Of a stretch of 64,000 bases of DNA, positions 12,853 through 23,808 are shown piece by piece (the first letter of the stretch is position 1; the number at the start of each line of letters is the position of its first letter). Made by a program: the position numbers and the translations under genes. The stretch is from the NCBI GenBank assembly GCA_001606155.1, contig LODT01000034.1, positions 535,665 to 599,664 of the forward strand, given 5' to 3'. Source of the DNA: Tieghemostelium lacteum (Eukaryota > Evosea > Eumycetozoa > Dictyosteliales > Raperosteliaceae). The notes beneath the pieces are model-generated. The model did no database searches and had not been told where the DNA came from. It saw nothing but the letters and a program-made list of their open reading frames with translations.

Positions 12853-13281
12853 TTCTAATTTAAATTATTGTATATATATTTATCTTTTTCTTTTTTTTTT
12901 GTTTTTTTTTGTTGTTTTATTAACTTCTTTCTATTTCGTTAATTTGATGACTATTGTAACTATTACAATGAAAAATCAATTGAAATAAATAAATCAAATA
13001 GTCTTTAATGGAGGAGTAAGTGAAAGAAGGAAAATGATAAGATTATATAGAAATAATTAACAATCTATAGGAAAAAGAAAATATACAACCAACAGCTTAT
13101 AATGAATTTGTATAGCAAAATTCAATTAAAGTGGGTGTGTGGTAATGAATAAAAATAATTATAAATAAGAAAATAGGGTGGGTGATAACACTGTACTTTT
13201 CAAACAGTAATTTTTTTAAAAATTTTTTTTTATTTTTTTATTATCTTAGGTGCCAAACCTGTTATCAGATTAGTCAATTCA
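12853..13281. other. Divergent intergenic region, TBC gene / BCL7-like gene
   Basis: About 430 bp of AT-rich sequence between divergent genes. A good splice acceptor (TTATCTTAG) at 13240-13250 sits just before an open frame that continues into the BCL7-like gene. A short untracked first exon may therefore lie here; none could be placed with confidence. Confidence 0.4.
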
Positions 13282-14231
13282 ATGAACAAAGGAAAGAGTT
13301 CATTTAAAGGACCAGTTTCAAAATGGGAAAAGAAGTGGGTTACAGTTGGACAAATGAAACTACTCAAATGGGTTCCTTGTATGTAAAGACAAAGAATCAC
13401 TAGAAACACACCACTTTTTGGATGTCATTTAGATTACAATTTTTTTTTGATTTTTTGAGATGTCTATTTTTAAATAATCAAGATTTTTAATTTACATGTG
13501 ACATCATCTTACAATGATGAGAATAGTGATATTAATAATCTCTTTTATTGTAAATAGTAAAGATTAAAAAACCAACAGGTCAATTAAAGAATAAGGATGG
13601 AATCGTTGCAAAGACTCCAAATAACGCACCTATAATGTCAAGAGCCAAGAGAGCTACTGGCACTTCAAATAAGAATGATAATGCCGAACAAATAACAGAT
13701 AACTATAATGATAATTTCTTTGCATCACTACCAAAAACTAGAAGAGCTGCTAAGAAATTTGACCATTTACAAAAGAAACAGCTTCACGAAGCTGGTTTTA
13801 TAATGAAAGAGGATGGTGAATCTGTATCGACTCCTGATGATCAAATGTCACAGAGATCTAATAAGGCACCAAAGAAACCTGCTGGTAGACCAAAATCAAC
13901 TTCAGAGATATTGAGTTCTGAAGAGAATCAATCAGATAGCAATTCAATTGGTGGTAATTCAACTATTAATACCACAATTGCTAATGCAGATCATGGTAAA
14001 GATACTCTAATGAACGATATCAACTCGAACAAACATGAAGATGATGAGGATGACAGTAAAATGGATGACTCTTCTTCTGACGAAGATGGTCAACACGCAA
14101 ACAATAATCAAACTGAAGACGATGACGACGATGATGACGATGATAGCGAGGATCAAGGTACTAATAACAATAATTCAACTACACAAAATACAGATGAAAA
14201 TACAAATGAAGAATTATTTAATTTCAAATAA
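13282..14231 (+). CDS. BCL7-like protein (SWI/SNF-associated family)
   Basis: BCL7 proteins are small accessory subunits of animal SWI/SNF (BAF) complexes. The signature SKWEKKWVTVGQMKLLKWVP is clear and corresponds to the family's conserved 'RKWEKKWVTVG...KWVPV' block. Exons 13282-13378 and 13558-14231 give about 256 aa from the ATG at 13282. The frame stays open upstream to an acceptor AG near 13250 (coding AKPVIRLVNS before the Met), so the true start may be in an earlier exon. The remainder is low complexity: basic stretches such as RAKRA, then Ser-rich sequence and a run of acidic residues near the C-terminus (about residues 200-240). Outside the signature block nothing is conserved to my eye. 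Confidence 0.8.
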
Positions 14232-14437
14232 ATACCCACACTCACACACTTTGTAAATATATATATAAAAAAAGTACTAAAATTATAATAATGGTAAAGA
14301 TTATTTGAAAACAAAAAATTGTACAAGGAAAGTAATTATATTATCTATATAATGTAACTATATATCGATAGATTTTATAATAATAGTTTTGCAGGGTTGG
14401 GGGTGTAATTATTGAATTTTGGAATATTCTTAATAAT

Positions 14438-15319
14438 TTAAAAGTATTTGATTGAAGTGGATCTATCTCTTTTTAGAATATCATGATTCGGGAAAGTTTT
14501 TATAGTTTTTAAGACTATAGGATAATCAACTACAGTCTTATAGTCTAAAGCTTTCCATAGAATATCTTTACCAGCATGGAACTGTCTTAATCTCATTCTC
14601 CACTCGAGTATCTCTTGTTTTCTCTGGTTCTTCTCCTTGTTCTTCGATGGATAACTACCAATGACATAATGTATAATAGACTCTAAACCCAATGTAGAAT
14701 CCTCTTCGGTCTCCCATGCCAAATAGAGTGAATAGAAAAATAATTCATTGGTTATGACTTGGTCAGGGAAAGCTTTCTTTAGATATATATAGGCAAGAGT
14801 AAGAATGTATTTATCGATTTCTGGTGACTTTTTAAAGAACTCTTTATGGTGGTCGAGTGATTTAATGAATTCATATATCTTTGGGTCGTGTTGCTCTTTC
14901 TTTGGAGAGATGTGGAGTATCTTTTTCAAAAGTTTTCTCAAGGAATTTGGATGCTTTGGTTGTTGTCCATTTTGAATAGCTACTTGGTTGTGTGGTGAAA
15001 ATTTGTTTTTGGAGACTTCGAGGTTCTGTCCGTAGGTTTCTGTGGCGCCGGCGTTCTGTACTTTGGAATTAAAATGTTTTTGGTGATCTTTTTGTTGTTG
15101 TTGTTGTTGTTGTTGTTGGTTGTTGAATATAAGTGTATGTGTAGTTTGTTGTCCACATTGTTGTTGGGTAATGGATGCAGTGATGACAGATGGTGTCTTG
15201 TGGTTTATACGACCTCTAACTGACATCTCGGTTTGATTTAAATATTTTTCATCCAACTTCATTTTAGTAGTCGAGCTTGTATCAATAATAACAACTGATT
15301 TCTTTTTTTGATTTAACAT
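14438..15319 (-). CDS. Speedy/RINGO-like cyclin-dependent kinase activator
   Basis: Single-exon protein of 293 aa. Residues 1-145 are low complexity with a short poly-Gln run. Residues ~150-290 match the Speedy/RINGO box: IDKYILTLAYIYLKKAF (family DKYLLAMTFVYFKRA), FFYSLYLAWETEED (FFIALYLANTVEED), ILWKALDYKTVV (LWDRIDYRAIV) and LKRDRS near the end (WQRERS). In animals these proteins bind and activate CDK1/CDK2 without being true cyclins and without T-loop phosphorylation. The helical fold is cyclin-box-like. The call rests on ordered motif matches across the whole box; a divergent cyclin is the main alternative. Start is the ATG at 15319; no upstream exon is evident. Confidence 0.7.
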   Translation of the reverse strand: MLNQKKKSVVIIDTSSTTKMKLDEKYLNQTEMSVRGRINHKTPSVITASITQQQCGQQTTHTLIFNNQQQQQQQQQKDHQKHFNSKVQNAGATETYGQNLEVSKNKFSPHNQVAIQNGQQPKHPNSLRKLLKKILHISPKKEQHDPKIYEFIKSLDHHKEFFKKSPEIDKYILTLAYIYLKKAFPDQVITNELFFYSLYLAWETEEDSTLGLESIIHYVIGSYPSKNKEKNQRKQEILEWRMRLRQFHAGKDILWKALDYKTVVDYPIVLKTIKTFPNHDILKRDRSTSIKYF

Positions 15320-17105
15320 TGGTATAAATGTTGATTTTAAAAAAGAATATAATAATAGTTGTAAATATATATTTCCTTTTTTGATTAAGTATTTCTAATC
15401 AAATAAGTGGTGATTTATCAAATTAAATATTGATTATTCTATGAAATATATATAAAAGGTAATATTTTGATACTTTAAAAAAATTTTTTTTTAAATTGAC
15501 AAATACAATAAACAAACAAAAGATAAAAAGAATAAAACTATTACTAATAAATAAAATAAATAAATAAATATAAATTGTATGAAGTACTAGTTACACAATG
15601 ACAATTAATGTTTTTGGTGAATTTTAATTTACCAAAAAACCTATAAATTTCTAATTAACAAATATAAAAATTACAATAACTATGGAAACCTAAATAAAAA
15701 TATATTAAAAAAATAATTGAATGATTAGAACTAAAAGACGACGAATATAATAGAAATAAAATAAAAAGACAATTTGGTTTTTTTTTTAAATTCAGAAAAC
15801 AGGAGTGATAGTCATTGAATACAACAACGATTGTTGCTATATTCAATTTGTTGGTTGAGCAATAATTAATAGCATGTTTTCTGTATATTTTTTCATATTT
15901 CCATCTCCTACCGCTAATAGATATTTTAAAAAATAATGTGGGGGTATTTGATGATTGTAATAAATATTTTTATAACATTTTTAAAAATTAAAAGTGGTGG
16001 GTGGTTGTACAATAGGGACATATAAAAACCCAATTAACTCATACAGTTGAGTAATCATTATAATGAACAAAAAAATGACAAAATATCAAATAACCAACCA
16101 ATAAAAATCACAAATTTAAGTACAATTAGGTAGATTATTTAATTTGAAATCATCTTAATTTTAAATTGATTATGCTCTATATATTTACCTTATGATAACT
16201 GTTTTAAATTTAATAAATATATAATTCGCATAAATAATTGTTTAAAAAATATTATTATTATAAATATTAAAAATAAACAAATAAATAATATATAAAACAA
16301 AATTTTAAAAAGTAGTATAAATTAAAACAAAAGTGAGAAAATAGGAAATTTTATAAAGATATTTTCTATTTGATTAATAATGTTTTTATATATAAAAGTT
16401 ATTTGATGATGTGGATATAATTTAAAATAGAATTATATTAAATGTAGATGTTTGTTGTTCATAACCAAAAAGGGTAAAATTTTTAAAAAATAAATGTGTG
16501 TTTAATGGGGGTTGGGTGAATATTTTATATGAGTATTGTCATATTTCTTAGTATATTTTTATCTTTTAAATGGAATAGCAGATACATAACCCATCCCTCC
16601 AAATCAATTAATTATTAAATCACCTTTTTCATTGATTAAAAGATTTAAGTATTTAATAGAATTATAAAAATTTAAATCTGTTGATTAAATCAAGAGACAC
16701 ATTACTAATTTCATTAAAAATTAAATTTATAATAGGAGTGCACCGATAAATATTTAATTTTATTTTAAATTAAATGTAGAGTGTGTTGTTCAAAACAAAC
16801 CAGAGTAGAATAATAAAACAATGAATGGATTTTATAATTGTTACTATACTTTTTTACTCTCTTTGGCAACAATCTGTGGAAAAAAGATAAGACATAAACA
16901 AATCTTACAATTTTAATAATAACAGACTGTATCATATTTTTATATCCCAAACATTTTTTTTTTATTATTTGAATTAATACAATGATAATTCTTTAAATAT
17001 TTAAAAGTCAATGAATAAATTCATTGAATCATTTAATTTTTTAATATAATAATAAATTATTATTTCTCTATTAAATAATTAATATTTTTGTGTGTAATTT
17101 TATTT
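15320..17105. other. Long AT-rich intergenic region
   Basis: About 1.8 kb of very AT-rich sequence between the RINGO-like gene and the 3' end of the 2-oxoacid dehydrogenase gene, both on the minus strand. Short open frames at 15655-15846 and 16765-16950 have no recognisable features and are judged spurious. No repeats or RNA genes were recognised. Confidence 0.5.
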
Positions 17106-19814
17106 TTAGAAATTAAAAGCATCCTTCAGTAATTGAGCAGCTTCTTTCTTGTGAGATGAGGAATAACCAGTTGCAGATGCAGCTAGAGGACCTCTACCAA
17201 TGTATTTAATTTGAGATGTCTTATCGAAAGCTTGTTTGAAACGTGGTTCTACAAAAGTCCAAGCACCAGTATTTTGTTGTTCTTCTTGAACCCATGCAAA
17301 TTTAGTGGCATTTGAATAACGTTTGAGTTCATTTGCAATCTCTTTGTATGGGAATGGAGAGAGTTCTTCAAGTCTGACAATTGCATATTTATCAACAAGT
17401 CCTAATTTAGATCTTTCCTCTTGTAAATCATAAAATACTTTACCAGAACAGAATATAACGTGACTGATAGATGAGGCATTGTTCATAGTGTCGGGATCTG
17501 GTAGAACTGGTTGGAATGAAGTTCCAGGTGCCATATCTTGTAGAGATGAGAAACAGTTTGGATGTCTTAGTAGAACTTTTGGACCAGCTACAACTAATGG
17601 TTTACGGAAGTTTCTAATCATTTGTCTACGAAGTGCGTGGAAATAATTGGCTGGTGTTGATGGATTGATAATGTAAATGTTGTGTTCTCTTTGAATTTTA
17701 TCTAGATTCTTAACATCTACACCTTCGGCATCGGAAGCCTGTAAGAAACGTTCAAGACGACAACTTGAATGTTCTGGACCTGCACCATCGTAACCATGTG
17801 GTAAGAGTATAACAATACCAGTTTGACGTAACCATTTAACTTCAGATGAAGTTATAAAGTTATCTACAATGATTTGAGCACCATTTACAAAATCACCAAA
17901 TTGAGCTTCCCAAATTGGTAAGGTCTTTGGAGACTCTATTGAGTAACCGTATTCATATCCTAAAACTGCAAATTCAGAGAGATTGCTATTGACAACCTCT
18001 AATTGACCTCCCTTGTGACTGCTGTCTTTGGTCATGTGATTCAAAGGTTGGTATACAGAATCAGAGTTTTGTTCATGTAGATTGAAATGTCTTTGAGAGA
18101 ATGTACCTCTTCCAACATCTTGACCTGAAATTCTTACATTGTAACCTTGTTTCATGAGAGATCCTACAGCCATAGATTCAGCAGTTGCCCAATCAGCTTG
18201 CTGTTGTTTCTGTACTTTATCATTTCTAGCTGTTGAGAATGAACGTAAAAGTCTGTTATGAACCTGGAATGATTCTGGAACTATAGTAGACTCAACTGAG
18301 ATCTTTTTGAGTTCCTCAACATTGTAACCAGTGTCAGGCTGTTTACTAGCAATGGTATGTGATTGTACAATACCTTTCCATTTACCCTCCAAATGGTCCA
18401 TTGGAGAGAACTTGAATGTCTCTGGAAGAGATTGTGAGAGTTGTTGTTCAAGTTTTTGTTGTTCCTCTGCGGTGAATGCTTGTAATTGTTCAGATGAGAA
18501 CAAACCTTCGTTAGCCAATTGAGATGCATATTGTTGTGGGATAGACTGTCTCTTTCTAATGTTACTGTACATAGTTGGTTGAGTGAATGATGGTTCATCA
18601 ACTTCATTATGTCCGTATTTTCTCCAACCTACCAAATCGATAACAATGTCCTTTTTGAACTTTTGACGGTACTCCACTGCAAAACGTGTGACTTTTTCAA
18701 CCATTTCTGGGTTTTGACTGTTTACTACCAATATAGGGGCACCAATAAACTTACCAATATCACCAGAATATCTAGTAGATCTTCCATTCTTTGGAATGGT
18801 AGTGAAACCTAATTGATTGTTAGCAATTAAATGCACACAACCACCAACTCCAAATCCAGTTAATTGTGAGAGTTGAAGGGTTTCAGTGACAACACCTTGA
18901 CCAGCAACAGCAGCGTCACCATGTAACATGAAGCAAAGTGCGTCTTTACCCTCATAGAACTGTTTAGCACGAACTTTACCCATAGCAACTGGGTCTGCAG
19001 CCTCGAGATGTGATGGATTGTTAATCAATGAAACATGTACGTTTCCACCTGGATATTGGAGATCTGAACTAACACCAATATGAGATGCAACATCACCAAT
19101 AGCCAATAAGTCATCAGAAAACTCTGGATTTCCTTTAATTTTCCAAAATAGGTCTTTGGCTGGATATCCACAGATTTGTACCAAAAGATTAAGTCTACCT
19201 CTATGTGGCATTCCAATGACAACATTTTCAATACCTTGATTTACAGACTCTCTAAACAAACTATTACAAGATACAATCATACTTTCGTTACCCTCCAAAC
19301 CATATCTCTTAAAAGTTGGAAATTTCTTTTGCAAAAAGTGATCAAATACCTCTGATTTAACTAAGTTTTTTGCAATTTCCAAACGTTCCTCTTTGGTAAG
19401 TTGTTGGTTTTGAATCTCTTCAAATCTGTCAAATAACCACTCTTTCTCTTCGGCAGATTCAATATGATCAAATTGTACAGAAACATCACCACAATATACC
19501 TTATCAAGATATTCACTAATCTCTTTTAGTGTTGTATTACTTGATTTTTGGTGTTTTAATAATTTTTGAATATCTTTAAATGTCTCATTTTGGTGACCAT
19601 CATTGAATCCGTAATATTCAATGGTTGTGTATTTTGATTTCACTCTTTCCATTCTACCTAATGGATCAACATTTGCATTCAAATAACCATACTTTCTATA
19701 ACCATTAACCAATTTCTCAACATTATGAATTCCAGTAATATTGGTAGTTGAATAATTTCTAATCATCAACTTACTAGAGTTGACTAGTAATGATTTCTTA
19801 ATATTAATCATCAT
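17106..19814 (-). CDS. odhA: 2-oxoacid dehydrogenase E1 component, DHTKD1 type (mitochondrial)
   Basis: ThDP-dependent E1 subunit that decarboxylates a 2-oxoacid and passes the acyl group to a lipoyl E2. It is intronless, 902 aa. The first ~22 residues (MMINIKKSLL, ending RNYST) look like a mitochondrial presequence. Landmarks are GMPHRGRLNLLVQ, NNPSHLEAADPV, the ThDP-binding HGDAAVAGQG and NNQLGFTT, KYGHNEVDEPSFTQP, LPHGYDGAGPEHSS and, near the end, WVQEEQQNTGAW. All active-site blocks appear intact. The length and absence of the long N-terminal E2-binding extension favour the DHTKD1 (2-oxoadipate dehydrogenase, lysine and tryptophan breakdown) branch over OGDH itself (about 1,000 aa). The paralogue assignment is an inference from length, and the symbol is used on recollection. 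Confidence 0.85.
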   Translation of the reverse strand: MMINIKKSLLVNSSKLMIRNYSTTNITGIHNVEKLVNGYRKYGYLNANVDPLGRMERVKSKYTTIEYYGFNDGHQNETFKDIQKLLKHQKSSNTTLKEISEYLDKVYCGDVSVQFDHIESAEEKEWLFDRFEEIQNQQLTKEERLEIAKNLVKSEVFDHFLQKKFPTFKRYGLEGNESMIVSCNSLFRESVNQGIENVVIGMPHRGRLNLLVQICGYPAKDLFWKIKGNPEFSDDLLAIGDVASHIGVSSDLQYPGGNVHVSLINNPSHLEAADPVAMGKVRAKQFYEGKDALCFMLHGDAAVAGQGVVTETLQLSQLTGFGVGGCVHLIANNQLGFTTIPKNGRSTRYSGDIGKFIGAPILVVNSQNPEMVEKVTRFAVEYRQKFKKDIVIDLVGWRKYGHNEVDEPSFTQPTMYSNIRKRQSIPQQYASQLANEGLFSSEQLQAFTAEEQQKLEQQLSQSLPETFKFSPMDHLEGKWKGIVQSHTIASKQPDTGYNVEELKKISVESTIVPESFQVHNRLLRSFSTARNDKVQKQQQADWATAESMAVGSLMKQGYNVRISGQDVGRGTFSQRHFNLHEQNSDSVYQPLNHMTKDSSHKGGQLEVVNSNLSEFAVLGYEYGYSIESPKTLPIWEAQFGDFVNGAQIIVDNFITSSEVKWLRQTGIVILLPHGYDGAGPEHSSCRLERFLQASDAEGVDVKNLDKIQREHNIYIINPSTPANYFHALRRQMIRNFRKPLVVAGPKVLLRHPNCFSSLQDMAPGTSFQPVLPDPDTMNNASSISHVIFCSGKVFYDLQEERSKLGLVDKYAIVRLEELSPFPYKEIANELKRYSNATKFAWVQEEQQNTGAWTFVEPRFKQAFDKTSQIKYIGRGPLAASATGYSSSHKKEAAQLLKDAFNF

Positions 19815-20317
19815 TATCGTTTTTGATAATTTAATATCACAAAAAAAAAAAAAAAGTAATCAAAAAAAAATTATGAAATTTCTGAAGGGAAAATAAAATG
19901 CATAAAAACAAAATAAAAAATTTAAATAAAAAAAAATCTATAGATTTAACTAATACTAATAACCTATATATATTTTATTATATATTTTATTTATTTATTA
20001 AATTCAAAAAGGACTAAACATTTTGATCTTATTTTTTTCAATAGAAAATTAGGAGAGACTTGCTTGACTTTTTTTTACCATCACAATCAACTTATATAGC
20101 ACTGATCCAACAGTATAATCATCAATTATAATTATCATTTAGAATTTATTTATATTTGACAATGGAATAGAATTTAAAATACTATTAAAAACAATAGTTT
20201 GGGTTTTGCGGTTTGTGTTGTGTTATTGAACAATTTGGTTTGATTTAGGAGAGGAGGTTTTGTTTAAAGGGAGGGGAGGTGGAGACAAAAAAAAACAAGA
20301 GCATTATTATTATTTTG

Positions 20318-20349
<32 letters not shown>

Positions 20350-20357
20350 TAGCGTTT
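19815..20357. other. Intergenic region with ATT microsatellite
   Basis: About 540 bp between two minus-strand genes, holding the promoter of the E1 gene. An (ATT)n tract occupies about 20303-20347, immediately downstream of the stop codon of the G-alpha gene. No coding signal is seen. Confidence 0.5.
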
Positions 20358-21904
20358 TTATAGAACTGAAACAATATCAGATAATAATGTATCTTGAATG
20401 GATTTAAATACGACTTCTATAGCTTGACTATCAAGAGCACAAGTGAAATGATGATAAACAAATTTAGAAGGATTCTTATTGGCAGTAATGAATTTATCCT
20501 TTATAAATGTTGAACATTCATTGTATGAGTCATTTCTACCTTGGAAATCAGTTAGATGTTGATTTAGTGGTACTTTTTTGATTTTTTCTTTGAATAAATC
20601 CACTTTATTCAGAAACAATACAAAGGCACTCTGTAAGAACCATTGACTGTTAACCATCTCTGTAAAGATTCCAAGTGAATCTGAAAATCTACTAGTTGCT
20701 CCATCTTCTTCTAAAACAGTATCATAATCATTCAATGATGTTACAAATAATACACATGTTATGTTTTGGAAACAATGAATCCATTTTCTTCTCTGATTCT
20801 TTTGTCCACCTACATCTATAATTCTATAGTAATTTCATGGGTTAAATTAGTTATAGTTCATTTTGAATCTAGATGGTTTATAACTACATACTTGAAAGGT
20901 ACTGTTTCAACTGTAAAATCAGCTTCAATGATTCCAGTTGTTTTAACTCTAACCCTTAAAAAGTCAGTTTGATTTGGTTTAAATGATGAGCTTAAAAATC
21001 TATCTATATTACTAAAAAAACTGTTTTTGTATTATAAAACTGTTTGTTAGATATTTGTTGTTGTTGTTGATTGACATGCACAATAGAGTTTAAGAACAAT
21101 AAATTTATAAGGTCATTGATATTATTTTGGTGATGAGGTATTATTTGTTTAAACTGTTATTTTAAAAACCACCCCCTATACAAAAAAATTAAAAAAAACC
21201 AATTTCGAACCTATAAAAATCTAGATTTTTAAGTCAATGAAAAAAAGTGGGAATTTTAAAAAGTTATTTTTTATCGGTTCCCAAATTACCGATTATCTAT
21301 ATGATTTCCTGGTGGATGACACAAAGGGTTTATAATAAACACACTATTGAATCAAATGGGTGGAAAAGGTTTTTGAAAAATGTTGATGATGATAGACATT
21401 TATGAGATGAGATCAATGAGGAGATTATACATACTATTCTGAAGAATCATTAATTAAATAGAGTCTTTTAGGATTATTAAATATAGATTGAATGTGTTCG
21501 TTAGCCCATAGCGCCTTGATATCTACGGCAATAGCTTGGAAGATACTTTGATTGATGTTCTCTAATTGTTCACATACTGATAATACTCTTTCTGATGCTT
21601 TCTTATCGGAATCATTAGTGAATTCCAATTGATACAATGACAGTGAATTTATCAGAGTCTGAATGGATGTGAGAATATTGGTAAAGATATTTTTAGTGAT
21701 ACTGTCTGTTGATGGGGTGTATTCCTTTTTGGTGTTTTCATCTTGGAAAGATATAATTTGTTTGAAAATGGTTGATTTACCAGATTCTCCACCTCCCAAC
21801 AACAGTAACTTCATTGTTGACAATGTTTGTGAGTCTTTTTTAATTTCATAATCAATCTTTCTGCTGATTACTGATTCTGGGGTTGTTTCTTTTCTCATGC
21901 ACAT
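20358..21904 (-). CDS. Heterotrimeric G protein alpha subunit
   Basis: Exons on the minus strand are 21904-21435, 21011-20892 and 20823-20358, giving 351 aa. GTP-binding motifs are complete: P-loop GGGESGKST (37-45), switch I RVRVKTTG (Arg178 and Thr181, the cholera-toxin-type Arg and Mg-binding Thr), switch II DVGGQKNQRRKW with the catalytic Gln, NKVD, and TCAL. The N-terminus begins MCM, so there is no Gly2 for myristoylation; Cys2 could be palmitoylated. The first intron (about 420 bp) is much longer than others in this window. The splice joins SEY to NIDRFL, slightly shorter than usual, so a tiny extra exon is possible. The C-terminal helix ends DTLLSDIVSVL, unlike common G-alpha tails, which makes receptor coupling hard to predict. 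Confidence 0.92.
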
Positions 21905-22950
21905 TTTGTTTTTTTTATAGATGATATATTATTATATAATAATTATTTGTATGTTATTGAGTGTGATTGTAGTTGAATTCAAAAAACGAAGGTAATTGAT
22001 GTTTTGAAGGATTATTGTAAATGACTTTTTAAAATAATATTAATATTTTAAAGTAAAAAATTTTAAAGATATTTTTCTATTAAGATAAAATCTGAAATAT
22101 TGTTTCATTTGAAAAAAAAAACTCATTAGTTTTCAATGGATGATTACGAATATTTGATTGGTCTTTTCACAAATCTAATTACCTTTTAAGCGATCGATGT
22201 TTTGTTTACTATTATTATAGAATTTTTAAGTATAAAAAAACAGAATAAACACAAAAAGAGAACAAATAATATTATATTTGGGGATTGTAAAACAAAATAA
22301 AAAATCTTAAAGTGGATTTTTTTTAGTTTTAAGTAAATAGGTTAATCAAATCCTTTTTTTTTTTTTATGTCAAATTAGGAGGTTAAAGACTGCAAACACA
22401 TCGGGTTTTTAAAATCTCACATGTCGTTAGTTTATCCCCTTTGAATTTAATTCTCATATCTGAAAATAAAATATCCCCACCATGGGTATAGAGGCAGGAA
22501 CATTTTTAAAATGATATTTAGTAAAAGTAGAAAAAATTATAAAATTTATGTAGATATTTTAAAATTATCTTAGTTCAAATTCCCGAATTTTAGATACTTT
22601 TTTTTAAATTCGAACAACCCACGCTTTGTTACACTTCTAATAATCTTTATTTATTATAATTAGGTACACCATTATATATTTTTTTTTTTATAATTGTTCG
22701 CATTATAACCACATTATAAAATTTCATTCTCTTTTTCCAAATACTTTTTTTTAAATGAAAAATCAGAAATCAAAAATGACGTTATTTTAAAGTAATCAAT
22801 GGGTGGTATTGGAATAAAATATCTCAAAAAATTGTTTTTGGCTGAGTTTCTGATTAATTAATCAAAATTTATCGTTTGTCATTACAACAAAGATTCTAAA
22901 ATTATCATATTTACAAAATTTATTATTGAGTATGTAAATAACCTGGGATT
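21905..22950. other. AT-rich intergenic region
   Basis: About 1 kb between the G-alpha gene start and the 3' end of the ubc7-like gene, both on the minus strand. It is mostly AT homopolymer-rich sequence. A slightly less AT-rich patch at about 22370-22500 shows no open frame or recognised RNA. Confidence 0.45.
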
Positions 22951-23529
22951 TTAATCCAATTCCAAGCTTTTTTTAACTAAATGTCGCACTTTTTCCCTAT
23001 ATCGTTTTTTATCTTCTCTCCATAGTTTCTAAAAGTTCAATGATAATGATTAGTAAAAGTGTTTATACTATTAAAACATGGGTTTTGTTTAAAATGTAGT
23101 TATTGTACATACTGCAGCTTCAATGTTAGCAGGTGAGTCTAAATTAGGTTCAGATATCATTGATAGTACAGATAGTAATATAGTTTCAACAGATTGCACA
23201 GGAGACCATCTTTCTAGTGATGATTCATAGTGATTGGGGTCTTCTCCTGGTGCATGTAATATAGATATACAAACTTCACCGTTTGGGTAAATGTTAGGAT
23301 GAAACATCTCACTTGTAAAAACCATCTTTGGTGGAGATAAAGGGTAATCTGTAGGAAATGTCAATTGCGCAATATATAATCCATGTTCGTAATCTGTTCC
23401 AACAGGTCCCATAATCACTGCCTCCCAAAGGAACAGATTATCTTCATCCAATGGACCTGCTGCTATACCCTCTGTTGGATGTAGAGTTATTTCCTTATAC
23501 TCTTGCATCAATCTTTTATAAGCAGACAT
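22951..23529 (-). CDS. ubc7: Ubiquitin-conjugating enzyme E2, Ubc7/UBE2G2 type
   Basis: Exons 23529-23113 and 23028-22951 give 164 aa, matching the ~165 aa of UBE2G2. The catalytic Cys lies in NGEVCISILHAPG (about residue 89). The 13-residue acidic loop typical of Ubc7/Cdc34-type E2s follows it (GEDPNHYESSLERWSPVQ). YPLSPPKMVFTSEMFHPNIYPNG is nearly identical to animal UBE2G2. The last exon codes KLWREDKKRYREKVRHLV and was too short to stand out as an open frame; the splice restores the family C-terminus exactly. UBE2G2 works with ER-associated E3 ligases in ERAD. Confidence 0.95.
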
Positions 23530-23808
23530 TTCATTTATTATATATAAATATTGTGAAACTTGTGAAGTGTAACACCTATTATAAAAAATAGAAAATTTTT
23601 TTTTTTTATTTTATTCAAATAATTTGGGAAAATCAGAGTTGACAGCAATATTTTAACCATGATTTAATAGAACCTTTACCTGATATATTATATAATCCAT
23701 ATTGTATTATAATTTCTATGAAATTTTGATGAAATTTAAAGAAAAAGTAATTACTTTTTTTTTTTTTTAATTGTTTTTAAATTTTTATGTGTTTGAGTTG
23801 CAAGAAAT

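Noticed and set aside
12401-12988. Plus-strand 195-codon open frame
   Set aside because: It lies antisense to the Ser/Asn-rich N-terminus of the TBC gene and is made of Leu runs, a typical shadow.
15655-15846. 63-codon minus-strand frame in the intergenic region
   Set aside because: Composition follows AT-rich sequence (Phe, Ile, Tyr, Asn), with no start context, splice partner or motif.
21190-21230. TTCGAAC resembling a tRNA T-loop
   Set aside because: No acceptor stem, anticodon arm or matching D-loop could be folded around it.
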